DNA from: Desulfotomaculum sp.
GTDB lineage: Bacteria > Bacillota > Desulfotomaculia > Desulfotomaculales > Nap2-2B
Assembly: GCA_003513005.1 (NCBI GenBank)
Contig: DOTD01000066.1
Span: 1-6,686, forward strand
Length of the DNA stretch: 6,686 bases
Direction: 5' to 3'
The translations under genes were made by a program, and so were the position numbers. Shown here piece by piece: positions 1 to 5,911 of this stretch; within the stretch, counting starts at the first letter, position 1; each line of letters begins with the position of its first letter. A model generated the notes under the pieces. It was not told the DNA's origin. It made no database searches and saw nothing but the letters and a program-made list of their open reading frames with translations.

Positions 1-174
1 TAGGGTACTACATTGGTGATTTTGATGTTTTTGGACTGTTTATGAATACATGAATGCAGTAATGGTGCGGCTTACATCCAACCCATATTTATCCAGAGGG
101 GTGTTTTGGGCTAATTATGATCTTGGGGAGGGGAAAGTTGGGTTAAGTTGATGACAAGAATGTGCAAAGATCTG
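1..174. other. Left-edge stretch with no supported gene
   Basis: I see no convincing gene here. A + strand frame is open from the edge to a TGA at 51-53 and could be the tail of a gene outside the window, but about 16 codons are not enough to judge. The stretch lies downstream of the glnN terminator. Confidence 0.4.
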
Positions 175-210
175 AAAAAAGTAAGCCTCCTACTTTCTCA
201 GCAGGAGGCT
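175..210 (-). terminator. Intrinsic terminator of glnN
   Basis: On the - strand the arms AGCCTCCT (203-210) and AGGAGGCT (184-191) form a perfect 8-bp G+C-rich stem with an 11-nt loop, followed at once by TACTTTTTT (183-175). It lies 55 nt beyond the glnN stop codon and is oriented to end the glnN transcript. The + strand lacks a matching T-run, so it looks unidirectional. Confidence 0.85.
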
Positions 211-221
211 CATATTATTCG

Positions 222-239
222 TGGCCGGCTCTCCGGCCA
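222..239 (-). other. Compact stem-loop between glnN stop and terminator
   Basis: TGGCCGG (222-228) and CCGGCCA (233-239) form a perfect 7-bp stem closed by a 4-nt loop. It lies 26 nt after the glnN stop codon and 11 nt before the main terminator stem. It has no U-tract on the - strand, so on its own it is not a terminator. It could act as a pause site or as a barrier protecting the mRNA 3' end from exonucleases; that role is inference. Confidence 0.6.
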
Positions 240-265
240 GTTTTGTAAAGTTATCAGCTCAAAGG

Positions 266-2395
266 TTACAGGTTAAACAACAAATCTGCATATGTGGGGA
301 AAGGCCAGAGGTTTTTGTCAACCATAGTTTCAAGTTTGTCGGCGTCAATCCGTAGGGTACTGACTGCTGTAAATACGGAATCCCTGTAAAATTGAGCCTG
401 TTTGTATACGTCGCCATGCATTTTTTCGGCTTCAGCTTGGGCCTTCTCAAGGGCGTTAATACTCTTCTTCAATGACGCCAGAGTAACGGATACTTCCTGG
501 AGCAGTTCTCCCTGGGCGCTGGTAAGGGCCTCTACACCGGTTGCTTTCACGGAGTTAATAGAATCGGCCAAACTGGTGGCGAATGTAATACCGGCGGGCA
601 GAATCTGCCTCTTGGCCATTTCCAGGGCAGTCAGAGCTTCGATATTAATAGTTTTGATATAATTTTCCAGTACTATATCCCTGCGGGCTTCCAGTTCTGT
701 CTTGTTTAAAACTCCGTGCTTTTCAAATAACATGACGTTTCGATCATTTGTCAGTGCTGGAAGAGCCTCTACTGTGGAAGAGATATTGGGGAGACCGCGC
801 TCTGCAGCAATCTTAACCCACTCATCGGTGTAATTATTGCCGTTAAAGATAATCCGGCCGTGATCCTTAAAAATTTGCTGCACAATTTTTTGAGCTTCGG
901 CATTGACATCGCTCTTACCTTCAAGCTTATCGGCAATTTCACACAAGGTCTCCGCAACAACGGTATTAAGTACAAAGTTGGGCCCGGAGATGGATTGTGA
1001 CGAACCAACCATACGAAATTCAAATTTGTTGCCGGTAAAAGCAAAAGGTGATGTCCTGTTCCTGTCGGTATTGTCTTTTGGCAAAACGGGAAGTGAGGAG
1101 ACTCCGAGCGTGAGCTGGTATCCCTTTTTACTGCTGACCTCACCGCCTTGAGCTATCTTTTCTATAATTTCAGTTAGCTGATCGCCGAGGAAAACAGAGA
1201 CAATAGCCGGAGGAGCCTCATTGGCGCCCAACCTGTGGTCATTGCCGGGGCAGGAAGCGGTAACCCGCAGCAGGTCCGCGTAGATATCTACAGCCCTGAG
1301 TACAGCGGCCAGAAATACTAGAAACTGGGCGTTATCGTGGGGAGTTTCCCCGGGTTCGAAAAGGTTTTCACCGTCATCCGTACTCATCGACCAGTTATTA
1401 TGTTTTCCGGAACCGTTAATCCCGGCATACGGCTTTTCGTGAAGCAAGCCGACCAGGCCATGGTGAAGCGCTACTTTCTTGATTGTCTCCATCACCAGAT
1501 GGTTGTGATCGGCGCCGATATTTACATCGTTGAAAACGGGGGCGAGTTCGTACTGGGCGGGAGCAACTTCGTTATGCTTGGTCTTTGCGGATACGCCCAA
1601 CTTCCAAAGTTCAACGTCCAATTCATGCATAAAGGCGCCAACACGTTCTTTAATTACTCCGAAGTACTGGTCTTCTAATTCCTGGCCCTTGGGAGAGGCG
1701 GCGCCGAAAAGAGTCCGGCCGGTTAAAATCAGGTCCCGGCGCTGCTCGTAAAGTTCTTTGTCAACAAGGAAATATTCCTGTTCGGGACCTACTGTGGCAA
1801 TAACCTTTTTGGCTGTGATGTTGCCAAAGGCCCGCAGCACCCGCAAGGCTTGTTTTGATACAGCTTCCATAGAACGCAAAAGGGGAGTTTTCTTGTCCAG
1901 GACCTCCCCGGTATAAGATACAAAAACAGTAGGGATGTAAAGGGTTTTATCCTTAAAAAAGGCGGGAGAAGTAGTATCCCAGGCAGTATAACCCCTGGCC
2001 TCAAAGGTAGCGCGTAGACCGCCGGACGGGAAAGAGGAAGCGTCAGGTTCCCCCTTAATCAGTTCTTTGCCTGAAAATCCAAGGATTACACGACCGTCGG
2101 GCATGGGAGTAATAAACGCATCATGTTTTTCGGCAGTGAGCGCAGTCATTGGCTGAAACCAGTGAGTGTAATGGGTTGCGCCTTTTTTGATAGCCCAGTC
2201 CTTCATAGCGTTAGCCATAACTTCGGCCACGTTAGGATCCAGCGGCATACCCTCGTCAGTAGTTTTCTTTAGAGCCTTGTAAATTTGCTTGGGCAGGAGT
2301 TCCCTCATAACCGCTTCACTGAAAACGTTGGAGCCAAACAGTTCGTTTACGTTTTCGGAAACTGTGAAGGTTTCTTTTTTTACTTCGTCAATCAT
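266..2395 (-). CDS. glnN: Glutamine synthetase type III (GSIII, GlnN)
   Basis: ATP-dependent glutamine synthetase that condenses ammonium with glutamate in the cytoplasm, the entry step of nitrogen assimilation. The 709-residue length fits the large type III family (about 700-730 aa), not the roughly 450-aa GSI. Family motifs are visible: GPEQEYFLVD (203-212), KTKHNEVAPAQYE (271-283), DHNHLVMETIK (296-306), NGSGKHNNWS (327-336), NDHRLGANEAPPA (385-397) and NRTSPFAFTGNKFEFR (446-461), which carry the acidic metal ligands and the ATP/glutamate-binding residues. Residues from about 590 to 695 are rich in A, E, K and L and look helical. The ATG start follows GAAGGGGG (2410-2403) at 7-nt spacing; the protein is full length with no disruption. 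It appears monocistronic, with a terminator downstream and an antitermination-type leader upstream. GSIII enzymes are known as dodecamers in other bacteria. Identification is firm; the symbol glnN follows usual GSIII naming. Confidence 0.96.
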   Translation of the reverse strand: MIDEVKKETFTVSENVNELFGSNVFSEAVMRELLPKQIYKALKKTTDEGMPLDPNVAEVMANAMKDWAIKKGATHYTHWFQPMTALTAEKHDAFITPMPDGRVILGFSGKELIKGEPDASSFPSGGLRATFEARGYTAWDTTSPAFFKDKTLYIPTVFVSYTGEVLDKKTPLLRSMEAVSKQALRVLRAFGNITAKKVIATVGPEQEYFLVDKELYEQRRDLILTGRTLFGAASPKGQELEDQYFGVIKERVGAFMHELDVELWKLGVSAKTKHNEVAPAQYELAPVFNDVNIGADHNHLVMETIKKVALHHGLVGLLHEKPYAGINGSGKHNNWSMSTDDGENLFEPGETPHDNAQFLVFLAAVLRAVDIYADLLRVTASCPGNDHRLGANEAPPAIVSVFLGDQLTEIIEKIAQGGEVSSKKGYQLTLGVSSLPVLPKDNTDRNRTSPFAFTGNKFEFRMVGSSQSISGPNFVLNTVVAETLCEIADKLEGKSDVNAEAQKIVQQIFKDHGRIIFNGNNYTDEWVKIAAERGLPNISSTVEALPALTNDRNVMLFEKHGVLNKTELEARRDIVLENYIKTINIEALTALEMAKRQILPAGITFATSLADSINSVKATGVEALTSAQGELLQEVSVTLASLKKSINALEKAQAEAEKMHGDVYKQAQFYRDSVFTAVSTLRIDADKLETMVDKNLWPFPTYADLLFNL

Positions 2396-2418
2396 ATCTT
2401 ATCCCCCTTCTTTTTAAG

Positions 2419-2461
2419 AAAAAATAAAAAGGCGCATCCAAAATACACTTGGAACGCCTTT
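2419..2461 (-). terminator. Leader terminator (attenuator) just upstream of glnN
   Basis: On the - strand AAAGGCG (2461-2455) pairs with CGCCTTT (2434-2428), and the inner arms TCCAA and TTGGA extend the stem by five pairs around a 7-nt loop. A U-rich tract (TTTTTATTTTTT, 2430-2419) follows directly, and the glnN ribosome site begins 8 nt further on. An intrinsic terminator between promoter and start codon implies that glnN is transcribed fully only when this hairpin is prevented. Its 5' arm is shared with the upstream P2 hairpin described separately. Confidence 0.85.
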
Positions 2462-2488
2462 GTCCAACCATACTAAACCCCGTTGTTA
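2449..2488 (-). promoter_or_regulatory. ANTAR-type dual-hexaloop antiterminator RNA in the glnN leader
   Basis: Two small hairpins can form on the - strand. P1 (2488-2474) is TAAC, loop AACGGG, then GTT(T)A: four pairs with one bulge. After a 6-nt linker, P2 (2467-2449) is TTGGAC, loop AAAGGC, then G(T)TCCAA: six pairs with one bulge. Both loops are six bases with A at position 1 and G at position 4, the recognition signature known for RNA targets of ANTAR-domain antiterminators (AmiR, NasR, EutV type). P2 occupies the 5' arm of the leader terminator (2461-2449), so the two folds exclude each other. The model, by family knowledge, is that a nitrogen-responsive ANTAR protein stabilises P1-P2 and allows read-through into glnN. 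P1 is short and no ANTAR protein gene is in the window. Confidence 0.7.
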
Positions 2489-2514
2489 TAAATATATTTA
2501 TTGTAACCAACCTA

Positions 2515-2520
2515 ATTATA
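2515..2520 (-). promoter_or_regulatory. Candidate -10 box for a proximal glnN promoter
   Basis: The - strand carries a perfect TATAAT. Transcription from it would start near 2508, about 20 nt before the P1 hairpin, giving a leader of about 110 nt that holds the whole antitermination switch. The -35 position falls in a run of T (around 2538-2543) with no recognisable TTGACA, so the promoter would be weak or activator-dependent. The region is very A+T-rich, so a chance match is possible. Confidence 0.4.
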
Positions 2521-2532
2521 TATTTTTTCTAC

Positions 2533-2556
2533 AAAAAAAAAAAGACTCCTTTTTTT
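2533..2556 (-). terminator. Weak hairpin with long U-tract, possible 3' end of the upstream RNA
   Basis: On the - strand seven A, then GGAGTC, then eleven T can fold into an 8-bp stem (seven A-U plus one G-C) with a GAGT loop and a U tail. The stem is weak but the U-tract is long. It is the only terminator-like signal between the structured RNA and the glnN leader. If it works, the RNA starting near 3095 would be about 560 nt long; if not, that transcript continues into glnN. Confidence 0.35.
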
Positions 2557-2610
2557 ATAAAGATATATTTTCAATAATTCATAATTCATAATTGGCAGAT
2601 ACTTTTTTAT

Positions 2611-3095
2611 TGCCGTCTGTGCTGCGGCATTTAATATTAAACAATGAGAAAGGGCAGGTTTAGATTCCTTACGGATTCTGCCTACCCTTCTCAGGAGCGT
2701 AGTGCAATTCAGCACGTCCTCCTTTTTAGTTTGCCCAGTCCAATCCTTCCGGTACTTCTACCGTTGTTTCGGACTACCGGTTACTTCCTGTAGTTGTCGG
2801 AAATAACCTTTCAATGACTTCCTCCTCCTACAAGAATTCGCTTCGGCTTTTAACCCCTGCTTATATAAACTTCTACTATTTGAGCTGGTATTCCTTACTC
2901 TTTGGTTGATTTTGGTCTCCCAATTCACTTCCGAATTTCAGTTTACCGGTAGAATCCTATTAACCTTACGGCTTTTTGGATACCTACTCAATCACCGCAC
3001 CTAGTATTGGCTTTTTTCAGCAGGTTGTTATCAGCCTCCACTTCCGGTTTTTCAGGGCTGCCCTCTTACTAAGGGTGAATCCTTTTCTTAGGGCT
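2611..3095 (-). ncRNA. Large structured RNA of unknown family, upstream of glnN
   Basis: This block is visibly richer in G+C than its A+T-rich flanks, has no sustained reading frame and is dense in inverted repeats. Read on the - strand: a 5' stem between CTAAG and CTTAG; a long-range helix of 2991-2978 (TTGAGTAGGTATCC) with 2894-2880 (GGAATACCAGCTCAA); inside it AGCC-GTAA-GGTT (2973-2962) and TTGG-GAGA-CCAA (2923-2912). Further on come ACTAC/GTAGT (2794-2773), CGGTA-GAAG-TACCG (2763-2750), AGGAG/CTCCT (2723-2693), a 47-nt hairpin with a GTAA loop (2692-2646) and TGCCG/CGGCA (2629-2611). GNRA loops appear only when read on the - strand, which fixes the sense, and a strong promoter points into it. 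I do not recognise the family. I see no group II domain V, no group I core, no RNase P or tmRNA signature. OLE, ROOL or HEARO-like RNAs remain open. The 3' end is uncertain. Confidence 0.6.
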
Positions 3096-3100
3096 CTTTT

Positions 3101-3129
3101 AGAATACTATATTATTATTTTATTGTCAA
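3101..3129 (-). promoter_or_regulatory. Strong sigma-70/sigma-A promoter for the structured RNA
   Basis: On the - strand TTGACA (3129-3124), a 17-bp A+T-rich spacer and TATTCT (3106-3101). The -35 is perfect, the spacing optimal and the -10 matches 4 of 6. The predicted start is at 3095-3094, exactly where the first G+C-rich helix (GAGCCC...) begins. This is the best promoter match in the window, and no protein-coding frame follows it until glnN 700 bp away. Confidence 0.8.
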
Positions 3130-3434
3130 TAGATAATTTATATAATTTTATAATGTTATAATATTCTGTCTAATATATACTTGCAAAGACATTCAGATTA
3201 ATTGAGCAGCCTGACAGATGACGCCTGCAAGCCGCCCTTATAGTTTTAAGCTTGTAATGAAATAGGGGCGCTTAAAGCGCCCCTCGTCCCTGTTCCGGAA
3301 AAATATCTATTTGTTCTTGTTAACGTAAATGATTGTTGCTGCGTACCCTGTTGATTAGTCTGGTAATTCGCTGTCTGCTGCAAAGTTATGTGGTTCAAAA
3401 CACTTGGCTGTCTCTCTGTCTGTTTTTCGGTTGG
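3130..3434. other. Divergent spacer between the glnN unit and the K+ transporter unit
   Basis: The first part (3130-3180) is extremely A+T-rich. A perfect palindrome lies at 3264-3284. A - strand frame stays open from 3503 to 3249 (85 codons, Gln/Thr-rich, TAA at 3246-3248) but has no ATG or GTG and no convincing ribosome site, so I do not call it a gene. No c-di-AMP (ydaO-type) riboswitch core, T-box or tRNA is visible. Confidence 0.5.
3264..3284. repeat. Perfect 21-bp palindrome
   Basis: AGGGGCGCTT, one A, then AAGCGCCCCT: 10-bp arms with a single central base. As RNA it gives an 8-bp G+C-rich stem with a 5-nt loop on either strand. No T-run follows on either side, so it is not a standard terminator. 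It could be a protein-binding operator or the relic of a terminator; the sequence does not decide. Confidence 0.6.
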
Positions 3435-3464
3435 TTCAGATTTATTGGTCTTGCATCGTATAAA
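3435..3464 (+). promoter_or_regulatory. Weak candidate promoter for the K+ transporter gene
   Basis: TTCAGA (3435-3440), an 18-bp spacer and TATAAA (3459-3464). The -35 matches 4 of 6 and the -10 matches 5 of 6. It would start transcription near 3471 and leave a 5' UTR of about 118 nt. I found nothing better upstream of the gene, but A+T-rich DNA gives such matches often. Confidence 0.35.
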
Positions 3465-3529
3465 AAAATCAAAAGATGTTATTGCCTTTTTTGAAGACTT
3501 AATTTAATTTTAGATAGGAATATTATTTC

Positions 3530-3583
3530 ATGCTTCTTGGGAGAAGAATAAAAAGCGGCCAGGCATTATATCCAGGGGGATAG
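3530..3583 (+). CDS. Possible 17-codon leader ORF ahead of the K+ transporter
   Basis: An ATG opens a frame of 17 codons (MLLGRRIKSGQALYPGG) ending in TAG five bases before the TTG start of the transporter. Its last codons overlap the transporter's ribosome site (AGGGGGA, 3574-3580), so translation of one would affect the other. A weak TAGGA lies 10 nt ahead of the ATG. The peptide resembles nothing I know and the frame may be chance. A leader ORF in this position could couple or modulate translation; that is inference only. Confidence 0.25.
   Translation: MLLGRRIKSGQALYPGG
3574..3580 (+). promoter_or_regulatory. Ribosome site fixing the TTG start of kimA
   Basis: AGGGGGA lies 8 nt before TTG at 3589. 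There is no nearby in-frame ATG, and the protein read from this TTG begins with the short amphipathic N-terminus usual for KimA-type proteins, so the TTG start is well supported. A TTG start usually lowers translation. Confidence 0.8.
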
Positions 3584-3588
3584 TTAAT

Positions 3589-5490
3589 TTGTACAGTCAA
3601 ATCTTACGCCTGATATTAGGAGAAAAACTGCCTAATACACATATTACCAGGGAAAGATTTAACGTATTTTGGGGAATGCCTATCTTATCAAGTGATGCAG
3701 TTTCCTCAGTGGCATACGCTGTTGAGGAAATGCTCAGGGTACTTGTCCCGGTGCTTGGTTTAGCAGCATATATATGGAGTCCTAAGTTAGCCGGAATAAT
3801 AATAATTTTGCTAATCATTTTATCTTTTTCATACCGGCAGATCGTAGACGCCTATCCACAGGGCGGCGGCGCGTACACAGTAGCCAAGGAGAACCTTAGC
3901 CCGGTTTACGGCCTTGTCGTGGGAGCTTCACTTACCGTTGATTATATACTTACTGTAGCAGTAAGTATAAGCGCAGGAACCGCAGCCATTACATCAGCCA
4001 TTCCCGCGCTTTTCGAGCACAAAGTAGCTATTGCCATATTTATAATTGTAGTAATGATAGTAGGAAACTTACGAGGTACAAGAGAATCTTCCAGGCTTTT
4101 CAGCCTCCCCACCTATTTTTTTATAATCTCTATAATAAGCTTGATTATTACCGGGATTATTAAGAATCCTGACCATGATATCTCGGAAGTTATGTATATC
4201 CCCAGTGTCGACATTCCCTCATGGACCAGTCTACTGTTTGTTTTTCTCCTTATGCGCGCTTTTTCTTCAGGTTGCGCTGCCGTTACCGGTGTTGAAGCTA
4301 TCGCTGATTCTGTTCCCAATTTCAAAAATCCGGCAAAAGAGAACGCTAAGCTTGCTTATATTTTATTGACAGTTGTAATCATAGTCTGTTTCGGAGGCAT
4401 TTCTTACCTGGCGGCTATTTATCACCCCCCGCTTTCTAACAGCCAGACGCTGCTTTCCAGTATAGCGGCTATAGTTTTCGGCAAAAGTCTCGCCTATTAC
4501 TTAATTCAGGCCGGTACAACTGTTATTTTAGCAATGGCGGCTAACACTGCCTTCGTTGGTTTCCCCACACTTCTTTCGATTATCGCCCGGGATGGTTTTG
4601 CGCCCCGTCAGCTTTCAGTTAGAGGTCACAGGCTTAATTATTCAAACGGTATTATAATGCTGGCTGTCGCAGCAATTGTACTGATTATAATATTCCAGGG
4701 AGAAACCCACCTGCTCATTCCTCTTTATGCCGTGGGAGTTTTTACTTCTTTTACATTGGCGCAGGTCGGTGTTCTTATGCGCTGGTTAAAAGAAAAGCGC
4801 AAGGGATGGCTGTACAAGACGTTTATTAATGGAACCGGCGCTCTAATGACATTCGTGGTATTAATTATTATAGGTGTTACAAAATTTACCGCGGGAGCCT
4901 GGATAGTCTGTTTAGTTATACCCTTGTTAGTATGGGTGATGCTTAGAATAAAAAATCATTATACCTCGGTTGCTCTTGAACTGGACATTCCTAATGACAG
5001 CCTTGATAAGATAGACTTTAACTCGTATTATAATCACTTTGTTATAGTTCCCATAGACAGTATAAATACAATGGTAATCAAAGCATTACGTTATGCCAGA
5101 AGTCTTACGCCTTATGTTGAGGCGTTCCACATCGAGACTTATGACGGAGAGTCAGACAAATTGAGAAAAAAGTGGCAGAAACTTAATACGGATATACCCC
5201 TGGTAATAAGAAAATCCCCTTACCGGGAAATAGTAAATCCGCTTATCGAGTACATTAATTCTGAAGAACACGCCTCCAGCCCGAATGACATGATAACCGT
5301 TCTGCTGCCTCAGTTTTTTGTCGCCAAGAGGTGGGAGATGTTGTTGCATAACAACACCAGCATATTTGTCGCTAATGTACTATTGCAAAAGAATAATGTA
5401 ATAACTTCATTCCTGCCTTTTCATATTAAAGATATTGACATATACAAAAAACATAATGTACAGCATGAGCATGAAGATACTGTACGGTGA
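3589..5490 (+). CDS. kimA: KimA-type (KUP family, APC fold) potassium importer
   Basis: Inner-membrane transporter expected to take up K+ with high affinity, probably coupled to protons as in Bacillus subtilis KimA (formerly YdaO). The 633-residue protein has a hydrophobic core of about 12 membrane helices (roughly residues 28-452) and a soluble cytoplasmic domain (about 453-633), the KimA layout. Motifs include LSSDAVSSVAYA (33-44), YPQGGGAYTVAKEN (89-102), NLRGTRESSRLFSLP (160-174) and EAIADSVPNFKNPAKENA (236-253). Positions I recall as K+-site residues of KimA are kept: D36, Y43, Y119, T122, S126, T233, E236 and Y380. The start is TTG. The gene stands alone, with a strong terminator downstream. 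In B. subtilis the homologue is switched off by c-di-AMP through a ydaO riboswitch and by direct binding; no complete riboswitch is visible here. A generic amino-acid permease is the alternative, but the long C-terminal domain argues against it. Confidence 0.88.
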   Translation: MYSQILRLILGEKLPNTHITRERFNVFWGMPILSSDAVSSVAYAVEEMLRVLVPVLGLAAYIWSPKLAGIIIILLIILSFSYRQIVDAYPQGGGAYTVAKENLSPVYGLVVGASLTVDYILTVAVSISAGTAAITSAIPALFEHKVAIAIFIIVVMIVGNLRGTRESSRLFSLPTYFFIISIISLIITGIIKNPDHDISEVMYIPSVDIPSWTSLLFVFLLMRAFSSGCAAVTGVEAIADSVPNFKNPAKENAKLAYILLTVVIIVCFGGISYLAAIYHPPLSNSQTLLSSIAAIVFGKSLAYYLIQAGTTVILAMAANTAFVGFPTLLSIIARDGFAPRQLSVRGHRLNYSNGIIMLAVAAIVLIIIFQGETHLLIPLYAVGVFTSFTLAQVGVLMRWLKEKRKGWLYKTFINGTGALMTFVVLIIIGVTKFTAGAWIVCLVIPLLVWVMLRIKNHYTSVALELDIPNDSLDKIDFNSYYNHFVIVPIDSINTMVIKALRYARSLTPYVEAFHIETYDGESDKLRKKWQKLNTDIPLVIRKSPYREIVNPLIEYINSEEHASSPNDMITVLLPQFFVAKRWEMLLHNNTSIFVANVLLQKNNVITSFLPFHIKDIDIYKKHNVQHEHEDTVR

Positions 5491-5521
5491 TGTTTCAAGT
5501 TTTGCCATGTTAGTGTAATAC

Positions 5522-5567
5522 TTTTACAAAAAGGACTGTGGATTCTCTGCAGTCCTTTTTTGTAAAA
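5522..5567 (+). terminator. Strong intrinsic terminator after kimA
   Basis: TTTTACAAAAAGGACTG (5522-5538) and CAGTCCTTTTTTGTAAAA (5550-5567) pair over 17 bp with a single bulged T and an 11-nt loop. The G+C part of the stem runs directly into T6. The mirror-image A-tract makes it work on the - strand too, so it can also stop transcription coming from the transposase side. It begins 31 nt after the kimA stop. Confidence 0.92.
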
Positions 5568-5856
5568 TGCTGCCCTGTAACGAGTCTTTATCTCCTGAGA
5601 GAACAAAGAATTTTCATATGGGAATAATGGTAGTAAAATTATATTGGAAAGAAATGTGCCGGATCAAACAGATATTGATATAATTACTGAAGGGTCTCGG
5701 AAACCAAAAATAACCAGCAGCATCTAGCAGGAAACAAATAACATTAAAACCACAAACATACACAAAAAAGCTGAAAAACACGTTCCTTGATAACTTCATA
5801 GCGTTGGTTTATGGGTGGCCGGCAGGTCTAACCGGAAAAAGGCAATAATCAGCCAG
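5568..5856. other. Intergenic stretch between kimA and the transposase remnant
   Basis: A+T-rich DNA without a convincing gene. On the + strand a 24-codon frame starting with GTG (5656-5727) is the tail of a 43-codon open stretch; it is too short to support and may be a gene fragment. The - strand frame at 5614-5799 is low-complexity and aromatic-rich and looks like a chance reading. The end of the insertion sequence carrying the transposase should fall here or just to the right, but only one end is in the window so I cannot place it. Confidence 0.4.
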
Positions 5857-5885
5857 CCCGGCAAAAACCAAACTTTTTTGCCGGG
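5857..5885. repeat. Inverted repeat 27 bp beyond the transposase stop
   Basis: CCCGGCAAAAA (5857-5867) and TTTTTGCCGGG (5875-5885) are perfect 11-bp arms around 7 nt. On either strand it gives a G+C-clamped hairpin whose A/T tract lies inside the stem, a terminator-like form. It probably ends transcription of the transposase gene or is a subterminal palindrome of the insertion sequence. Confidence 0.6.
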
Positions 5886-5911
5886 AAAGAATCTAGGCAT
5901 AGGAGCTTTAA

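Noticed and set aside
3..53. Possible C-terminal end of a + strand gene entering from the left
   Set aside because: Only about 16 codons, no recognisable motif, and other frames are equally open.
151..276. A 41-codon + strand ORF with ATG and a GGGGAGGGG upstream
   Set aside because: It runs through both hairpins of the glnN 3' end and overlaps the glnN stop; the peptide resembles nothing known to me and the purine run is too far from the ATG.
402..1751. Several + strand ORFs of 70-113 codons opposite glnN
   Set aside because: They lie inside an intact, motif-complete GSIII gene and are antisense readings of its codons.
2482..2507. Interrupted palindrome (ATAAATATATTTAT flanked by GTT...AAC) as a GlnR/TnrA box
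   Set aside because: It lacks the TGTNA-N7-TNACA pattern on either strand; an A+T-rich palindrome here is likely by chance.
2575..2593. Tandem heptamer TAATTCA (about 2.7 copies)
   Set aside because: Too short and A+T-rich to call a meaningful repeat; no CRISPR-like unit or spacer structure.
2512..2715. A 67-codon - strand ORF over the 3' part of the structured RNA
   Set aside because: It starts at a GTG, runs into A+T-rich DNA, lacks family resemblance, and overlaps strong RNA hairpins; the frame upstream is broken by a stop.
2611..3095. Group II intron
   Set aside because: GTGCGG-like sequence and GNRA loops are suggestive, but there is no domain V (34-nt catalytic hairpin) and no maturase gene.
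3073..3095. ydaO (c-di-AMP) riboswitch on the + strand
   Set aside because: One segment matches, but the flanking conserved core is absent and the site overlaps the start of the - strand RNA.
5614..5799. 61-codon - strand ORF rich in F, Y and C
   Set aside because: No ribosome site, no homologue known to me, and composition typical of antisense A+T-rich spacer.
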